A stretch of DNA of 64,000 bases, from positions 86,776,341 to 86,840,340 of the forward strand of contig NC_077237.1 in the NCBI RefSeq assembly GCF_947179165.1, given 5' to 3'. This document shows, in pieces, positions 13,340-25,700 of the stretch. The DNA comes from Solanum dulcamara (Eukaryota > Streptophyta > Magnoliopsida > Solanales > Solanaceae). How positions within the stretch are numbered: position 1 is the first letter of the stretch; every line of letters starts with the position of its first letter. A program made the translations under genes and the position numbers. Under the pieces are notes generated by a model. That model made no database searches. It was given only the letters and a program-made list of their open reading frames with translations, and was not told the origin of the DNA.

Positions 13340-15460
13340 CATGGGCTAACACACACGAAAAACTGGCAAAATCCCCTAATTCCTATTATGTCGCCAATTA
13401 AATGCTCCTAAACCCCTCTATAGCACCTCCGGGGCTACTGGAGTCATTCACCAGGTCGTTACGGATGCTACTATAGAAGAATCCAAGAAAATTTGACTCG
13501 GACCCCCGGCACCTAAAATATCTGTGGGCTAACACACACGAAAAAGTGGCAAAATTGCTTAGTTCCTATTGCATCGCCAATAAAATACTCCTAAACCCCT
13601 CTAAAGCGCCGTCGGGGCTATTGGAGTCGTTCTCCAGGTCGTAACGGACGCTACTATGGAAGAAATCAAGAAAATTCGACCCGGACCCCCGGTACCAAAA
13701 AATTCTGTCGGCTAACACACACGAAAAACTGGCAAAATTTCCTAATTTCTATTGCACCGCCGGGGCTATTGGAGTCGTTCCCCAAGTCGTTACGGACGCT
13801 ACTATGAAAGAAATCAAGAAAATTCGACCCAGTCCCCTAGCACCTAAAAATTTAGTGGGCTAACACACACGAAAAACTGGCAAACTCGTCTAATTCCCAT
13901 TGCGTCGCCAATAAAATGCTCCTAAACCCCTCTATAGCACCGTCGGGGCTACTAGAGTCTTTCCCAGATCGTTACTGACGCTACTATGGAAGAATCCAAG
14001 AAAATTTGACACGGACCCATGGCACGTAAAAAATCTGTGGGCTAACACATACAAAAAACTGGAAAAATTACCTAATTCCTATTGTGTCTCTAATAAAATG
14101 ATCCTTAACCCCTCTAAAGCACCGCCGAGGCTACTAAAGTTGTTACCCAGGTCGTTACGGATGCTACTATGGAAGAATCCAAGAAAATTCGACCTAGACC
14201 CCCGACACCTTAAATATCCGTGGGCTAACACACACGAAAAGTGGCAAAATTGCCTAATTCCTATTGTGATTCCAATAAAATGCTCCTATACCCCTCTAAA
14301 GCGTCGCCGGGGCTACTAGAGTCGTTCCCCAGGTCGTTACGGACGCTACTATGGAGGAATCCAAGAAATTTTGACCCAAACCCCCGGCACCTAAAAAATC
14401 CGTTGGTTAACACATACCAAAAACTGGCAAAATCACCTAATTCGTATTACGTCGCCAATAAAATGCTCCTAAACCCCTCTATAGCACCTCCGGGGCTACT
14501 GGAGTCATTCACCAGGTCGTTATGGACGCTACTATACAAGAATCCAAGAAAATTTGACTCGGACCCCCGACACCTAAAATATCTGTGGGCTAACACACCT
14601 AAAAAAGTGGCAAAATTGCTTAATTCCTATTGCATCGCCAATAAAATGCTCCTAACCCCTCTAAAGCGCCGCCGTGGCTACTAGAGTCTTTCTCCAGGTC
14701 GTAACGGACGCTACTATGGAAGAAATCAAGAAAATTCGACCCGGACCCCCGGTACTAAAAAATTCTGTCGGCTAACACACACGAAAAACTGGCAAAATTG
14801 CCTAATTTCTATTGCACCGCCGGGGCTACTGGAGTCGTTCCCAAGTCGTTACGGACGCTACTATGGAAGAAATCAAGAAAATTCGACCCAGTCCCCTAGC
14901 ACCTAAAAATTTAGTGGGCTAACACACACGAAAAAATGGCAAACTCGCCTAATTCTCATTGCGTCGCCAATAAAATGCTCCTAAACCCCTCCATAGGACC
15001 GTCGGGGCTACTAGAGTCTTTCCCAGATCGTTACTGACGCTACTATGGAAGAATCCAAGAAAATTTGACACGGACCCATGGCACGTAAAAAATCTGTGGG
15101 CTAACACATACAAAAAACTGGAAAAATTACCTAATTCCTATTGCGTCTCTAATAAAATGATCCTTAACCCCTGTAAAGCACCGCCGGGGCTACTGAAGTT
15201 GTTACCCAGGTCGTTACGGATGCTACTATGGAAGAATCCAAGAAAATTCGACCTAGACCCCCGTCACCTAAAATATCCGTAGGCTAACACACACGAAAAG
15301 TGGCAAAATTGCCTAATTCCTATTGTGATTCCAATAAAATGCTCCTATACCCCTCTAAAGCGCCGCCGGGGCTACTAGAGTCGTTCCCCAGGTCGTTACG
15401 GACGCTACTATGGAGGAATCCAAGAAATTTTGACCCAAACCCCCGGCACCTAAAAAATCT
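13340..15460. repeat. 6-monomer satellite duplication (1060-bp spacing) carrying a 35-bp deletion
   Basis: Two tandem copies occupy roughly 13340-14400 and 14400-15460. Matching variants lie 1060 bp apart, for example CATTCACCAGGTCGTTA near 13446 and 14506, GACACGGACCCATGGCACGT near 14008 and 15068, and TATTGTGATTCCAATAAAATG in both (14260s and 15320s). Each copy has a monomer in which 35 bp between two CTATTGC direct repeats are missing (13741-13760 and 14801-14820). This explains why six monomers span about 1060 rather than 1098 bp. Confidence 0.88.
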
Positions 15461-17250
15461 GAGGTTAACACACACGAAAAAGTAGTAAAATCGCCTAATT
15501 CCTACTGCGTCTCCAATAAAATGCTCCTAAGCCCCTCTAAAGCGCCGCTGGAGCTACTATAGTCGTTTCCCAGGTCGTTACGGACGCTACTATAGAAAAA
15601 TCCAAGAAAATTTGACCCGTACCCCCGACACCTAAAAAATCTGTGGGCTAACACACACGAAAAACTGGCAAAATCGCCTAATTTCTATTACGTCGCCAAT
15701 AAAATGCTCCTAAATCCCTCTATAGCACCGCCGGGGCTATTGGAGTCATTCCCCAGGTCGTTACGGACGCTACTATGGAAGAATACAAGAAATATCGACT
15801 CGGACCCCCGGCACCAAAACAATCTGTGGGTTAACACACATAAAAAACTGGTAAAATCGCCTAATTCCTATTGCATCGCAAAGAAAATGATCCTAAAGCC
15901 CTCTAAAGCACCGTCAGGGCTACTAAAGTCATTCCCCAAGTCATTACGGATGCTACTCTTGAAGAAATCAAGAAATTTTGACCCAAACCCCTGGCATCTA
16001 AAAATTCAGTATGCTAACACACACGAAAAACTGGCAAAATCGCCTAATTCCCATTGCGTCGCCAATAAAATGCTCCTAAACCCCTCTATAGCACCACCGG
16101 GGCTACTGGAGTCTTTCCCCAGGTCATTACGGACGATACTATTGAAGAATCCCAGAAAATTTTACCCGAACCCCCGACTCCTAAAAAATCCGTGGGTTAA
16201 CATACACGAAAAACTAGCAAAATCGCCTAATTCCTATTACGTTGCCAATAAAATACTCCCAAATCCCTCTATAGCGCCGCCGGGGCTACTGGAGTCGTTC
16301 CCCAGGTCGTTACGGACGCTACTATGGAGGAATCCAAGAAATTTTGACCCAAACCCCCGGCATCTAAAAAATCCGAGGGTTAACACACACGAAAAAGTAG
16401 CAAAATCGCCTAATTCCTATTGCGTCTTCAATAAAATGCTCCTAAGCCCCTCTAAAGCGCCGCTGGGGCTACTATAGTCGTTCCCCAGGTCGTTACGGAC
16501 GCTACTATGAAAAAATCCAAGAAAATTTGACCCGTACCCCCGGCACCTAAAAAATCTGTGGGCTAACACACACGAAAAACTGGCAAAATCACCTAATTTC
16601 TATTACGTCGCCAATAAAATGCTCCTAAATCCCTCTATAGCACCGCTGGGGCTATTGGAGTCAATCCCCAGGTCGTTAGGGACGCTACTATGGAAGAATA
16701 CAAGAAATATCGACTCAGACCCACGGCACCAAAAAAATCTATGGGTTAACACACACAAAAAACTGGTAAAATCGCCTAATTCCTATTACATCGCAAAGAA
16801 AATGATCCTAAACCCCTCTAAAGCACCGTCGGGGCTACTGAACTCATTCCCCAAGTCATTACGGATGCTACTCTTGAAGAAATCAAGAAATTTTGACCCA
16901 GACCCCTGGCATCTAAAAATTCAGTATGCTAACACACACGAAAAACTGGCAAAATCGCCTAATTCCCATTGCGTCGCCAATAAAATGCTCCTAAACCCCT
17001 CTATAGCACCACCGGGGCTACTGGAGTCTTTCCCCAGGTCGTTATGGACGCTACTATGGAAGAATCCAAGAAAATTCGACTCGGACCCCCGGCACCTAAA
17101 AAATCCGTGGGCTAACACACATGAAAAACTGGCAAAATCGCCTAATTCCTATTGCGTCTCCTATAAAATTCTCCTATACCCCTCTAAAGCGCCGCCAGGG
17201 CAACTGGAATCGTTCCCAGGTCGTTACGGACGCTACTATGGAAGAATCTA
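15420..17250. repeat. 5-monomer satellite duplication (915-bp spacing)
   Basis: Monomers with ATACAAGAAATATCGACTC at about 15783 and 16698, and with CTGGCATCTAAAAATTCAGT at about 15990 and 16905, are 915 bp apart (5 x 183). The upstream CCGCTGGAGCTACTATAGTC monomer also has its partner 916 bp on. The second copy overlaps the start of the 7-monomer duplication, so these expansions are nested. Confidence 0.82.
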
Positions 17251-19068
17251 AGAAAATTTAACCTGGACCCCCGGCACCTAAAAAATCCGTGGGCTAACAC
17301 ACACGAAAAAACTAGCAGAATCTCCTAATTCCTATTGCGTCGCCAATAAAATGCTCCTAAACCCCTCTATAGCACCGTCGGGGCTACTGGAGTCGTTCTC
17401 CAGTTCATTACGGACGCTACTATGGAAGAAATTAAAAAAAGTTGACCCATTTCCCCGGCACCTAAAATATCCGTGGGCTAACACACACGAAAAACTGGCA
17501 AAATCTCCTAATTGTTATTGCATCGCCAATAAAATGCTCTTAAACCCCTCTAAAGCGCCGCCGGGTCTACTGGAGTCGTTCCCCAGGTCGTTACGGACGC
17601 TACTATAGAAGAATCCAAGAAAATTCGACCCGGACCCCCCCGTACCTAAAATATTCGTGGGCTAACACACACGAAAAAGTGGCAAAATTGGCTAATTCCT
17701 ATTGCGCCACTAATAAAATGCTCCTAAACCCCTCTATAGAGACGTCGGGGCTACTGGAGTCGTTCCCCAGGTCGTTACGGACACTACTATGAAAAAATCC
17801 AAGAAAATTTGACCCGTACCCCCGGCACCTAAAAAATCTGTGGGCTAACACACACGAAAAACTGGCAAAATCACCTAATTTCTATTACGTCGCCAATAAA
17901 ATGCTCCTAAATCCCTCTATAGCACCGCTGGGGCTATTGGAGTCAATCCCCAGGTCGTTAGGGACGCTACTATGGAAGAATACAAGAAATATCGACTCAG
18001 ACCCACGGCACCAAAAAAATCTATGGGTTAACACACACAAAAAACTGGTAAAATCGCCTAATTCCTATTACATCGCAAAGAAAATGATCCTAAACCCCTC
18101 TAAAGCACCGTCGGGGCTACTGAACTCATTCCCCAAGTCATTACGGATGCTACTCTTGAAGAAATCAAGAAATTTTGACCCAGACCCCTGGCATCTAAAA
18201 ATTCAGTATGCTAACACACACGAAAAACTGGCAAAATCGCCTAATTCCCATTGCGTCGCCAATAAAATGCTCCTAAACCCCTCTATAGCACCACCGGGGC
18301 TACTGGAGTCTTTCCCCAGGTCGTTATGGACGCTACTATGGAAGAATCTCAGAAAATTCGACTCGGACCCCCGGCACCTAAAAAATCCGTGGGCTAACAC
18401 ACATGAAAAACTGGCAAAATCGCCTAATTCCTATTGCGTCTCCTATAAAATTCTCCTATACCCCTCTAAAGCGCCGCCAGGGCAACTGGAATCGTTCCCA
18501 GGTCGTTACGGACGCTACTATGGAAGAATCTAAGAAAATTTAACCTGGACCCCCGGCACCTAAAAAATCCGTGGGCTAACACACACGAAAAAACTAGCAG
18601 AATCTCCTAATTCCTATTGCGTCGCCAATAAAATGCTCCTAAACCCCTCTATAGCACCGTCGGGGCTACTGGAGTCGTTCTCCAGTTCATTACGGACGCT
18701 ACTATGGAAGAAATTAAAAAAAGTTGACCCATTTCCCCGGCACCTAAAATATCCGTGGGCTAACACACACGAAAAACTGGCAAAATCTCCTAATTGTTAT
18801 TGCATCGCCAATAAAATGCTCTTAAACCCCTCTAAAGCGCCGCCGGGTCTACTGGAGTCGTTCCCCAGGTCGTTACGGACGCTACTATAGAAGAATCCAA
18901 GAAAATTCGACCCGGACCCCCGGTACCTAAAATATTCGTGGGCTAACACACACGAAAAAGTGGCAAAATTGGCTAATTCCTATTGCGCCACTAATAAAAT
19001 GCTCCTAAACCCCTCTATAGAGACGTCGGGGCTACTGGAGTCGTTCCCCAGGTCGTTACGGACACTAC
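16505..19068. repeat. Near-perfect 7-monomer satellite duplication (1281/1282-bp unit)
   Basis: Unit 1 is 16505-17786 and unit 2 is 17787-19068. Reading the two side by side, almost every variant position is identical: the 210-codon open runs at 16619-17251 and 17901-18533 differ only around AATCCAAG versus AATCTCAG, and the 85-codon runs at 17351 and 18633 are the same. The lengths differ by one base because unit 1 has one extra C in its CCCCCCCGTACC run near 17630. This is the most recent expansion visible in the array. Confidence 0.95.
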
Positions 19069-22000
19069 TATGGAAGAATTCAAGAAATTTTGACCCGGAC
19101 CCCCAGCACCTAAAATATCTGTGGGCTAACACACACGAAAAAGTGGCAAAATTACTTAATTCCTATTGCGCCGCCAATAAAATGCTCCTTTACCCCTCTA
19201 AAGCGCCGCCGGGGCTACTGGAGTCATTCCCCAGGTCGTTACGGACGCTACTATTGAAGAATCCAAGAAAATTTGACCCGAACCCCCGGCACCTAAAATA
19301 TCTGTGGGCTAACACACACAAAAAAGTGGCAAAATTACTTAATTCCTATTGCGCTGCCAATAAAATGCTCCTAAACCCCTATATAGCACCTCCGGGGCTA
19401 CTGGAGTCATTCCCCAGGTCATTACGGATGCTACTATGGAAGAATCCAAGAAAATTTGACCCGCACCCTTGGCACCTCAAATATCCGTGGGCTAACACAC
19501 ACGAAAAAGTGGCAAAATTGCTTAATTCCTATTGTGCCGCCAATAAAATGCTCCTAAACCCCTCTAAAGCGCCATCGGGGCTACTGGAGTCGTTCCCCAG
19601 ATCGTTACGGATGCTACTATGAAAGAATTCAAGGAAATTTGACTCGGACCCCCTTCACCTAAAAAATTTGTGGGCTAACACAAGAAAAACTGGCAAAATT
19701 GCTTAATTCCTATTGCGTCGCCAATAAAATGCTCCTTAACCCCTCTATAGCACCGCCGGGGCTATTGGAGTCCTTCCCTAGGTCTTTACGGAAGCTACTA
19801 TGGAAGAATACAAGAAAATTCGACTTGGACCCCCGGCACCTAAAAAATCCGTGGGCTAAATCACACAAAAAAGTGGCAAAATTGCATAATTCCTATTGCG
19901 TGGCTAATAAAATGCTCCTAAACCCCTATATAGCGCCGCCGAAACTTTTGGAGTCGTTCCCAGGTTGTTACGGACGGTACTAGTGAAAAATCCAAGAAAA
20001 TTCGACCCGGACCCCTGGTACCTAAAAATTCTGTCGGCTAACACACACGAAAAACTTGCAAAACTGCCTAATTCCTATTGCGTCGCCAATAAAATGCTCC
20101 TAAACTCCTCTATTGCACCGCCGAGGCTACTGGAGTCGTTACGGACGCTACTATGGAAGAAATCAAGAAAATTCAACCCAGACCCCTAGCACCTAAAAAT
20201 TCAGTGGGCTAACACACACGAAAAACTGACAAATTCGCCTAATTCCCATTGCGTCGCCAATAAAATACTCCTAAACCCCTCTAAAGCACCGCCGGGGCTA
20301 CTGGTGTCGTTCCCCAAGTCGTTAGGATGCTACTATGGAATAATCCAAGAAAATTTGACCCGGACCCCCGTTACCTAAAATATCCGTGGGCTAACACATA
20401 CGAAAAAGTGGCAAAATTACCTAATTCCTATTGTGTCTCCAATAAAATACTCCTATACCCCTTTAAACCATTATCGGGGGTACTGGAGTCATTCCCCAGG
20501 TCGTTACGGACGCTACTATGGAAGAATCCAAGAAAATTTGACCCGAGCCCCCGACATCGAAAAATCTGTGGGTTAACACACAGAAAAAACTGGCAAAATC
20601 GCCTAATTCCTATTGCGTCGCCAATAAAATGCTCCTAAATCCCTCTATAGCGCCGCCGGGGCTACTAGAATCATTTCCCAGGTCGTTACCGATGCTACTA
20701 TGGAAGAATCCAAGAAAATTCGACCCAGACCCCTGGCACCTAAAAACTCCGTGGGCTAACACACACGAAAAACTGGCAAAATCGCCTAGTTCCTATTGCA
20801 TCTCCAATAAAATGCTCCGATACACCTCTAAAGCGCCGCCGGGGCTACTAGAGTCATTCCCCAAGTCATTACGGACGCTATTATTGAAGAATCCAAAAAA
20901 ATTTGACTTGGACCCCCGGCACCTAAAAAATCCATGGGCTAATACACACGAAAAACTGGCAAAATCTCCTAATTCCTATTGTGTCGCCAATAAAATGCTC
21001 CTAAACCCCTCTATAGCACCTCTGGGCTACTGTAGTCGTTCTCCAGGTCGTTACGGACGCTACTATAGAAGAAATCAAGAAAACGCGACCCGCACCCTCG
21101 GCACCTAAAAATCTATGGGCTAACACACACGAAAAACTGGCAAAATTGCTTAATTTCTATTGCGCCGCTAATAAAATGCTCCTATACCCCTATAAAGCGG
21201 CGCCGAGGCTATTGGAGTCGTTCCCCAGGTCGTTACGGATGCTACTATGGAAAAATCCAAGAAAGTTTGACCCGGACCCCCGGCACCTAAAAAATCTGTG
21301 GGTTAACACACACGAAAAACTAGAAAAATCCCTTAATTCCTGTTGCGTCGCCAATAAAATGCTCCTAAACCCCTCTATAGCACCTCTGGGGCTACTCGAG
21401 TCATTCCCCAGGTCTTTACGGACGCTACTATGGAAGAATCTAAGAAAATTTGACTCGGACCCCCGACACCTAAAATATCCGTGGGCTAACACACATGAAA
21501 AGTGGCAAAATTACTTAATTGCTATTGCTCCGCCAATAAAATGTTCCTAAACCCCTCTAAAGCGCCGCCGGGGCTACTAGAGTCGTTCCCCAAGTCGTTA
21601 CGGATGCTACTATGGAAGATTTCAAGAAACTTTGACCCATACCCCCTTTACCTAAAAAATCTGTGGGCTAACACACTAGAAATACTAGCAAAATCGCCTA
21701 ATTCATATTGCGTCGCCAATAAAATGCTGCTAAACCCCACTATAGCGTCGCCGTAGCTACAGGAGTCATTCCCCAGGGCGTTACAGATGCTACTATAGAA
21801 GAATATAAGAAAATTCGACTTGGATCCCCGTTACCAAAAAAATCTGTGGGCTAACACACACAAAAAACTGGCAAAATCGCGTAATTCCTATTTCGTCGCC
21901 AATAAAATGATCCTAAACCCATCTAAAGCGCCGCCGAGGCTACTGGAGTCGTTCCCCAGGTCGTTACGGACGCTACTATGGAAGAATCCAAGAAACTTTG

Positions 22001-22786
22001 ACCTAAACCCTCGGCACCTAAAAAATCTGTGGGTTAACACACAAAAAAAACTGGCAAAATCGCCTAATTCCTATTGCGTCGCCAATAAAATACTCCTAAA
22101 TCACTCTATAGCGCCGTCGGGGCTACTAGAGTCGTTCCCTAGGTCATTACGGACGCTACTATGGAAGGATCTAAGAAAATTCAACCCGGACCCCTGGCAC
22201 CTAAAAAATCCGTGGGCTAACACACACGAAAAACTGGCAAAATCGCATAATTCTTACTGTGTCGCCAATAAAATGCTCCTAAGCCCCTCTAAAGCACAGC
22301 TGGGGATACTGTAGTCGTTCCCCAGGTCGTTATGGACGCTACTAAGGAAACTTCCAATAAACTTTGACCCGGACCCCCGACACCTAAAAAATCTGTGGGC
22401 TAACACACACGAAAAATTGACAAAATCCCCTAATTCCTATTATGTCGCCTATAAAATGCTCCTAAACCCCTATATAGCACCTCTGGGGCTACTGGAGTCC
22501 TTCCCCAGGTTGTTACGGATGCTACTATGGAAGAATCCAAGAAAATTTGACCCGGACCCCCGGCACCTAAAATATCCGAGGGCTAACACACACGAAAAAG
22601 TGGCAAAATTACTTAATTCCTATTACGCCACCTAATAAAATGCTCCTATACCCCTCTAAAGCGCCGCCGGAGCTACTAGAGTCGTTCCCCAGGTCGTTAC
22701 GGACGCTACTATTGATGAATCCAAGAAAATTTGACCCGAACCCCCGGCACCTAAAATATCCGTGGGCTAACACACACGAAAAAGTG
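19069..22786. repeat. Satellite monomers without a clear higher-order period
   Basis: This is a continuous 183-bp array dominated by the subclass with GAAAAAGTGGCAAAATTACT and GCGCCGCCAATAAAATG. One monomer near 20129-20146 lacks 12 bp (CCCCAGGTCGTT) between two GTCGTT repeats. I found no adjacent duplicated block here, though single monomers resemble the 22.8-25.7 kb unit, such as the TATACCCCTTTAAACC monomer near 20455. Confidence 0.85.
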
Positions 22787-25700
22787 GCAAAATTACTTAA
22801 TTCCTATTACGCCGCCAATAAAATGCTCCTAAACCCCTATATAGCACCTCCGGGGCTACTAGAGTCATTCCCAGGTCGTTACGAATGCTACTAAGGAAGA
22901 ATCCAAGAAATTTTGACCCGCACCCTCGGCACCTCAAATATCCGTGGGCTAACACACACGAAAATGTGGCAAAATTGCTTAATTCCTATTGTGCCGCCAA
23001 TAAAATGCTCCTAAACCCCTCTAAAGCACCGCCGGGGCTACTGGAGTCGTTTCCCAGGTCGTTATGGATGCTATTATGGAAGAATTCAAGGAAATTTGAC
23101 CCAGACCCCCTTCACCTCAAAAATTTGTGGGCTAACATAAGAAAAACTGGCAAAATTGCCTAATTCCTATTGCGTCGCCAATAAAATGCTCCTAAACCCC
23201 TCTATAGCACCGCCGGGGCTACTGGAGTCATTCCCTAGGTCTTTACGGGGACTACTATGGAAGAATACAAGAAAATTCAACTCGGACCCCCGGCACCTAA
23301 AAAATCTGTGGGCTAACACACGAAAAACTGGCAAAATTGCATAATTTCTATTGCCTAGCCAATATAATGATCCTAAACCTCTCTAAAGTGCCGCCGGGTC
23401 TACTGGAGTCGTTCCCCAGGTCATAATAGACGCTACTATGGAAAAAAACAAGAAACTTCGACCTGTACCCCCAGTACCTAAAAAATCTGTCGGCTAACAC
23501 TCACGAAAAACTTGCAAAATTGCCTAATTCCTATTGCGTCGCCAATAAAATAATCCTAAACCCCTCTATTGCACCGCCGAGGCTACTGGAGTCGTTCCCC
23601 AGGTCATTACGGACGCTACTATAGAAGAAATCAAGAAAATTCGACCCAGACGCCTCGCACCTAAAAATTCAGTGGGCTAACACACATAAAAAACTGGTAA
23701 ATTTGCCTAATTCCCATTTCATCGCCAATAAAATGCTCCTAAACCCCTCTATAGCACCGCCGGGGCTACTGGAGTCTTTACCCAGGTCATTACGGACGCT
23801 ACTATAGAAAAATCCAAGAAAATTTGACACGGACCCCTGGCACGTAAAAAATCTGTGGGCTAACACACACGAAAATCTAGAAAAATTTCCTAATTCTTAT
23901 TGCGTCTCTAATAAAATGATCCTAAACCCCTCTAAAGCACCGCCGGGGCTACTGATGTCGTTCATCGGGTCATTACGGATGCTATTATGGAATAATCCAA
24001 GAAAATTTGACCCGGACCCCCGTCACCTAAAATATCCGTGGGCTAACACACACGAAAAAGTGGCAAAATTGCCTAATTCCAATTGTGTCTCCAATAAAAT
24101 ACTCCTATTCCCCTTTAAACCGCCGCCGGGGGTACTTGAGTCATTCCCCAGGTCGTTATGGACGCTACTATGGAAGAATCCAAGAAAATTTGACCCGAGC
24201 CCCCGGCACCAAAAATATCCGTGGGCTAACACACACAAAAAAGTGGCAAAATTACTTAATTCTTATTGTGCCGCCAATAAAATGCTCCTAAACCCCTATA
24301 TAGCACCTCCGGGGCTACTGGAGTCATTCCCCAAGTCGTTACGGATGCTACTAAGGAAGAATCTAAGAAAATTTGACCCGCACCCCCGGCACCTCAAATA
24401 TCCGTGGGCTAACACACACGAAAATGTGGCAAAATTGCTTAATTCCTATTGTGCCGCCAATAAAATGCTCTTAAACCCCTCTAAAGCACTACTGGGGCTA
24501 CTGGAGTCGTTACCCAAGTCGTTATGGATGCTATTATGGAAGAATTCAAGGAAATTTGACCCGGACCCCATTCACCTAAAAAATTTGTGGGCTAACATAA
24601 GAAAAACTGGCAAAATTGCCTAATTCCTATTGCGTCGCCAATAAAATACTCCTAAACCCCTCTATAGCACCGCTGGGGCTACTGGAGTCATTCCCTAGGT
24701 CTTTACGGGGACTACTATGGAAGAATATAAGAAAATTCGACTCGGACCCCCGGCACCTAAAAAATCTGTAGGCTAACACACACCAAAAACTGGCAAAATC
24801 GCATAATTCCTATTGCCTGACCAATATAATGATCCTAAACCTCTCTAAAGTGTCGTCGGGTCTACTGGAGTCGTTCCCCAGGTCATAACAGACGCTACTA
24901 TGGAAGAAATCAAGAAAATTCGACCCGGACCCCCGGTACCTAAAAATTCTGTCGGCTAACACACACGAAAAACTTGCAAAATTGCCTAATTCCTATTGCG
25001 TCGCCAATAAAATGCTCCTAAACCCCTCTATTGCACCGCCGAGGCTACTAGAGTCATTCCCCAAGTCGTTACGGACGCTACTATAGAAGAAATCAAGAAA
25101 ATCCGACCAAGACACCTGGCACCTAAAAATTCAGTGGGCTAACACACACAGAAAACTGGTAAATTTGCCTAATTACCATTGCATTGCCAATAAAATGCTC
25201 CTAAACCCCTCTATAGCACCGCCGGGGCTACTGGAGTGTTTACCCAGGTCGTTACGGATGCTACTATAGAAAAATCCAAGAAAATTTGACACGGACCCCT
25301 GGCACGTAAAAAATCTATGGGCTAACACACACGAAAATCTAGAAAAATTTCCTAATTCCTATTGCGTCTCTAATAAAATGATCCTAAACCCCTCTAAAGC
25401 ACCGCCGGGGCTACTGGTGTCGTTCTCCGGGTCATTACGGATGCTACTATGGAAGAATCCAAGAAAATTTGACCCGTACCCCCGTCACCTAAAATATCTG
25501 TGGGCTAACACACACGAAAAAGTGGCAAAATTGCCTAATTCCAATTGTGTCTCCAATAAAATACTCCTATACCCCTTTAAACCGCCGCCGGGGGTACTGG
25601 AGTCGTTCTCCAGGTCGTTATAGACGCTACTATGGAAGAATCCAAGAAAATTTGACTTGAACCCCCGGCACCTAAAAATCCATGGGTTAACACACAAAAA
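22787..25700. repeat. 8-monomer satellite duplication (about 1460-bp spacing)
   Basis: Copies lie at about 22787-24240 and 24241-25700. Paired landmarks include GGAAGAATCCAAGAAATTTT/GGAAGAATCTAAGAAAATTT at 22896 and 24354, GGTCTTTACGGGGACTACTA at 23237 and 24697, the TTGCCTAGCC/TTGCCTGACC monomer near 23350 and 24813, and ATGATCCTAAACCCCTCTAA at 23915 and 25378. Offsets of 1457-1462 bp reflect a few small indels. Divergence is clearly higher than in the 7-monomer duplication. Confidence 0.85.
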
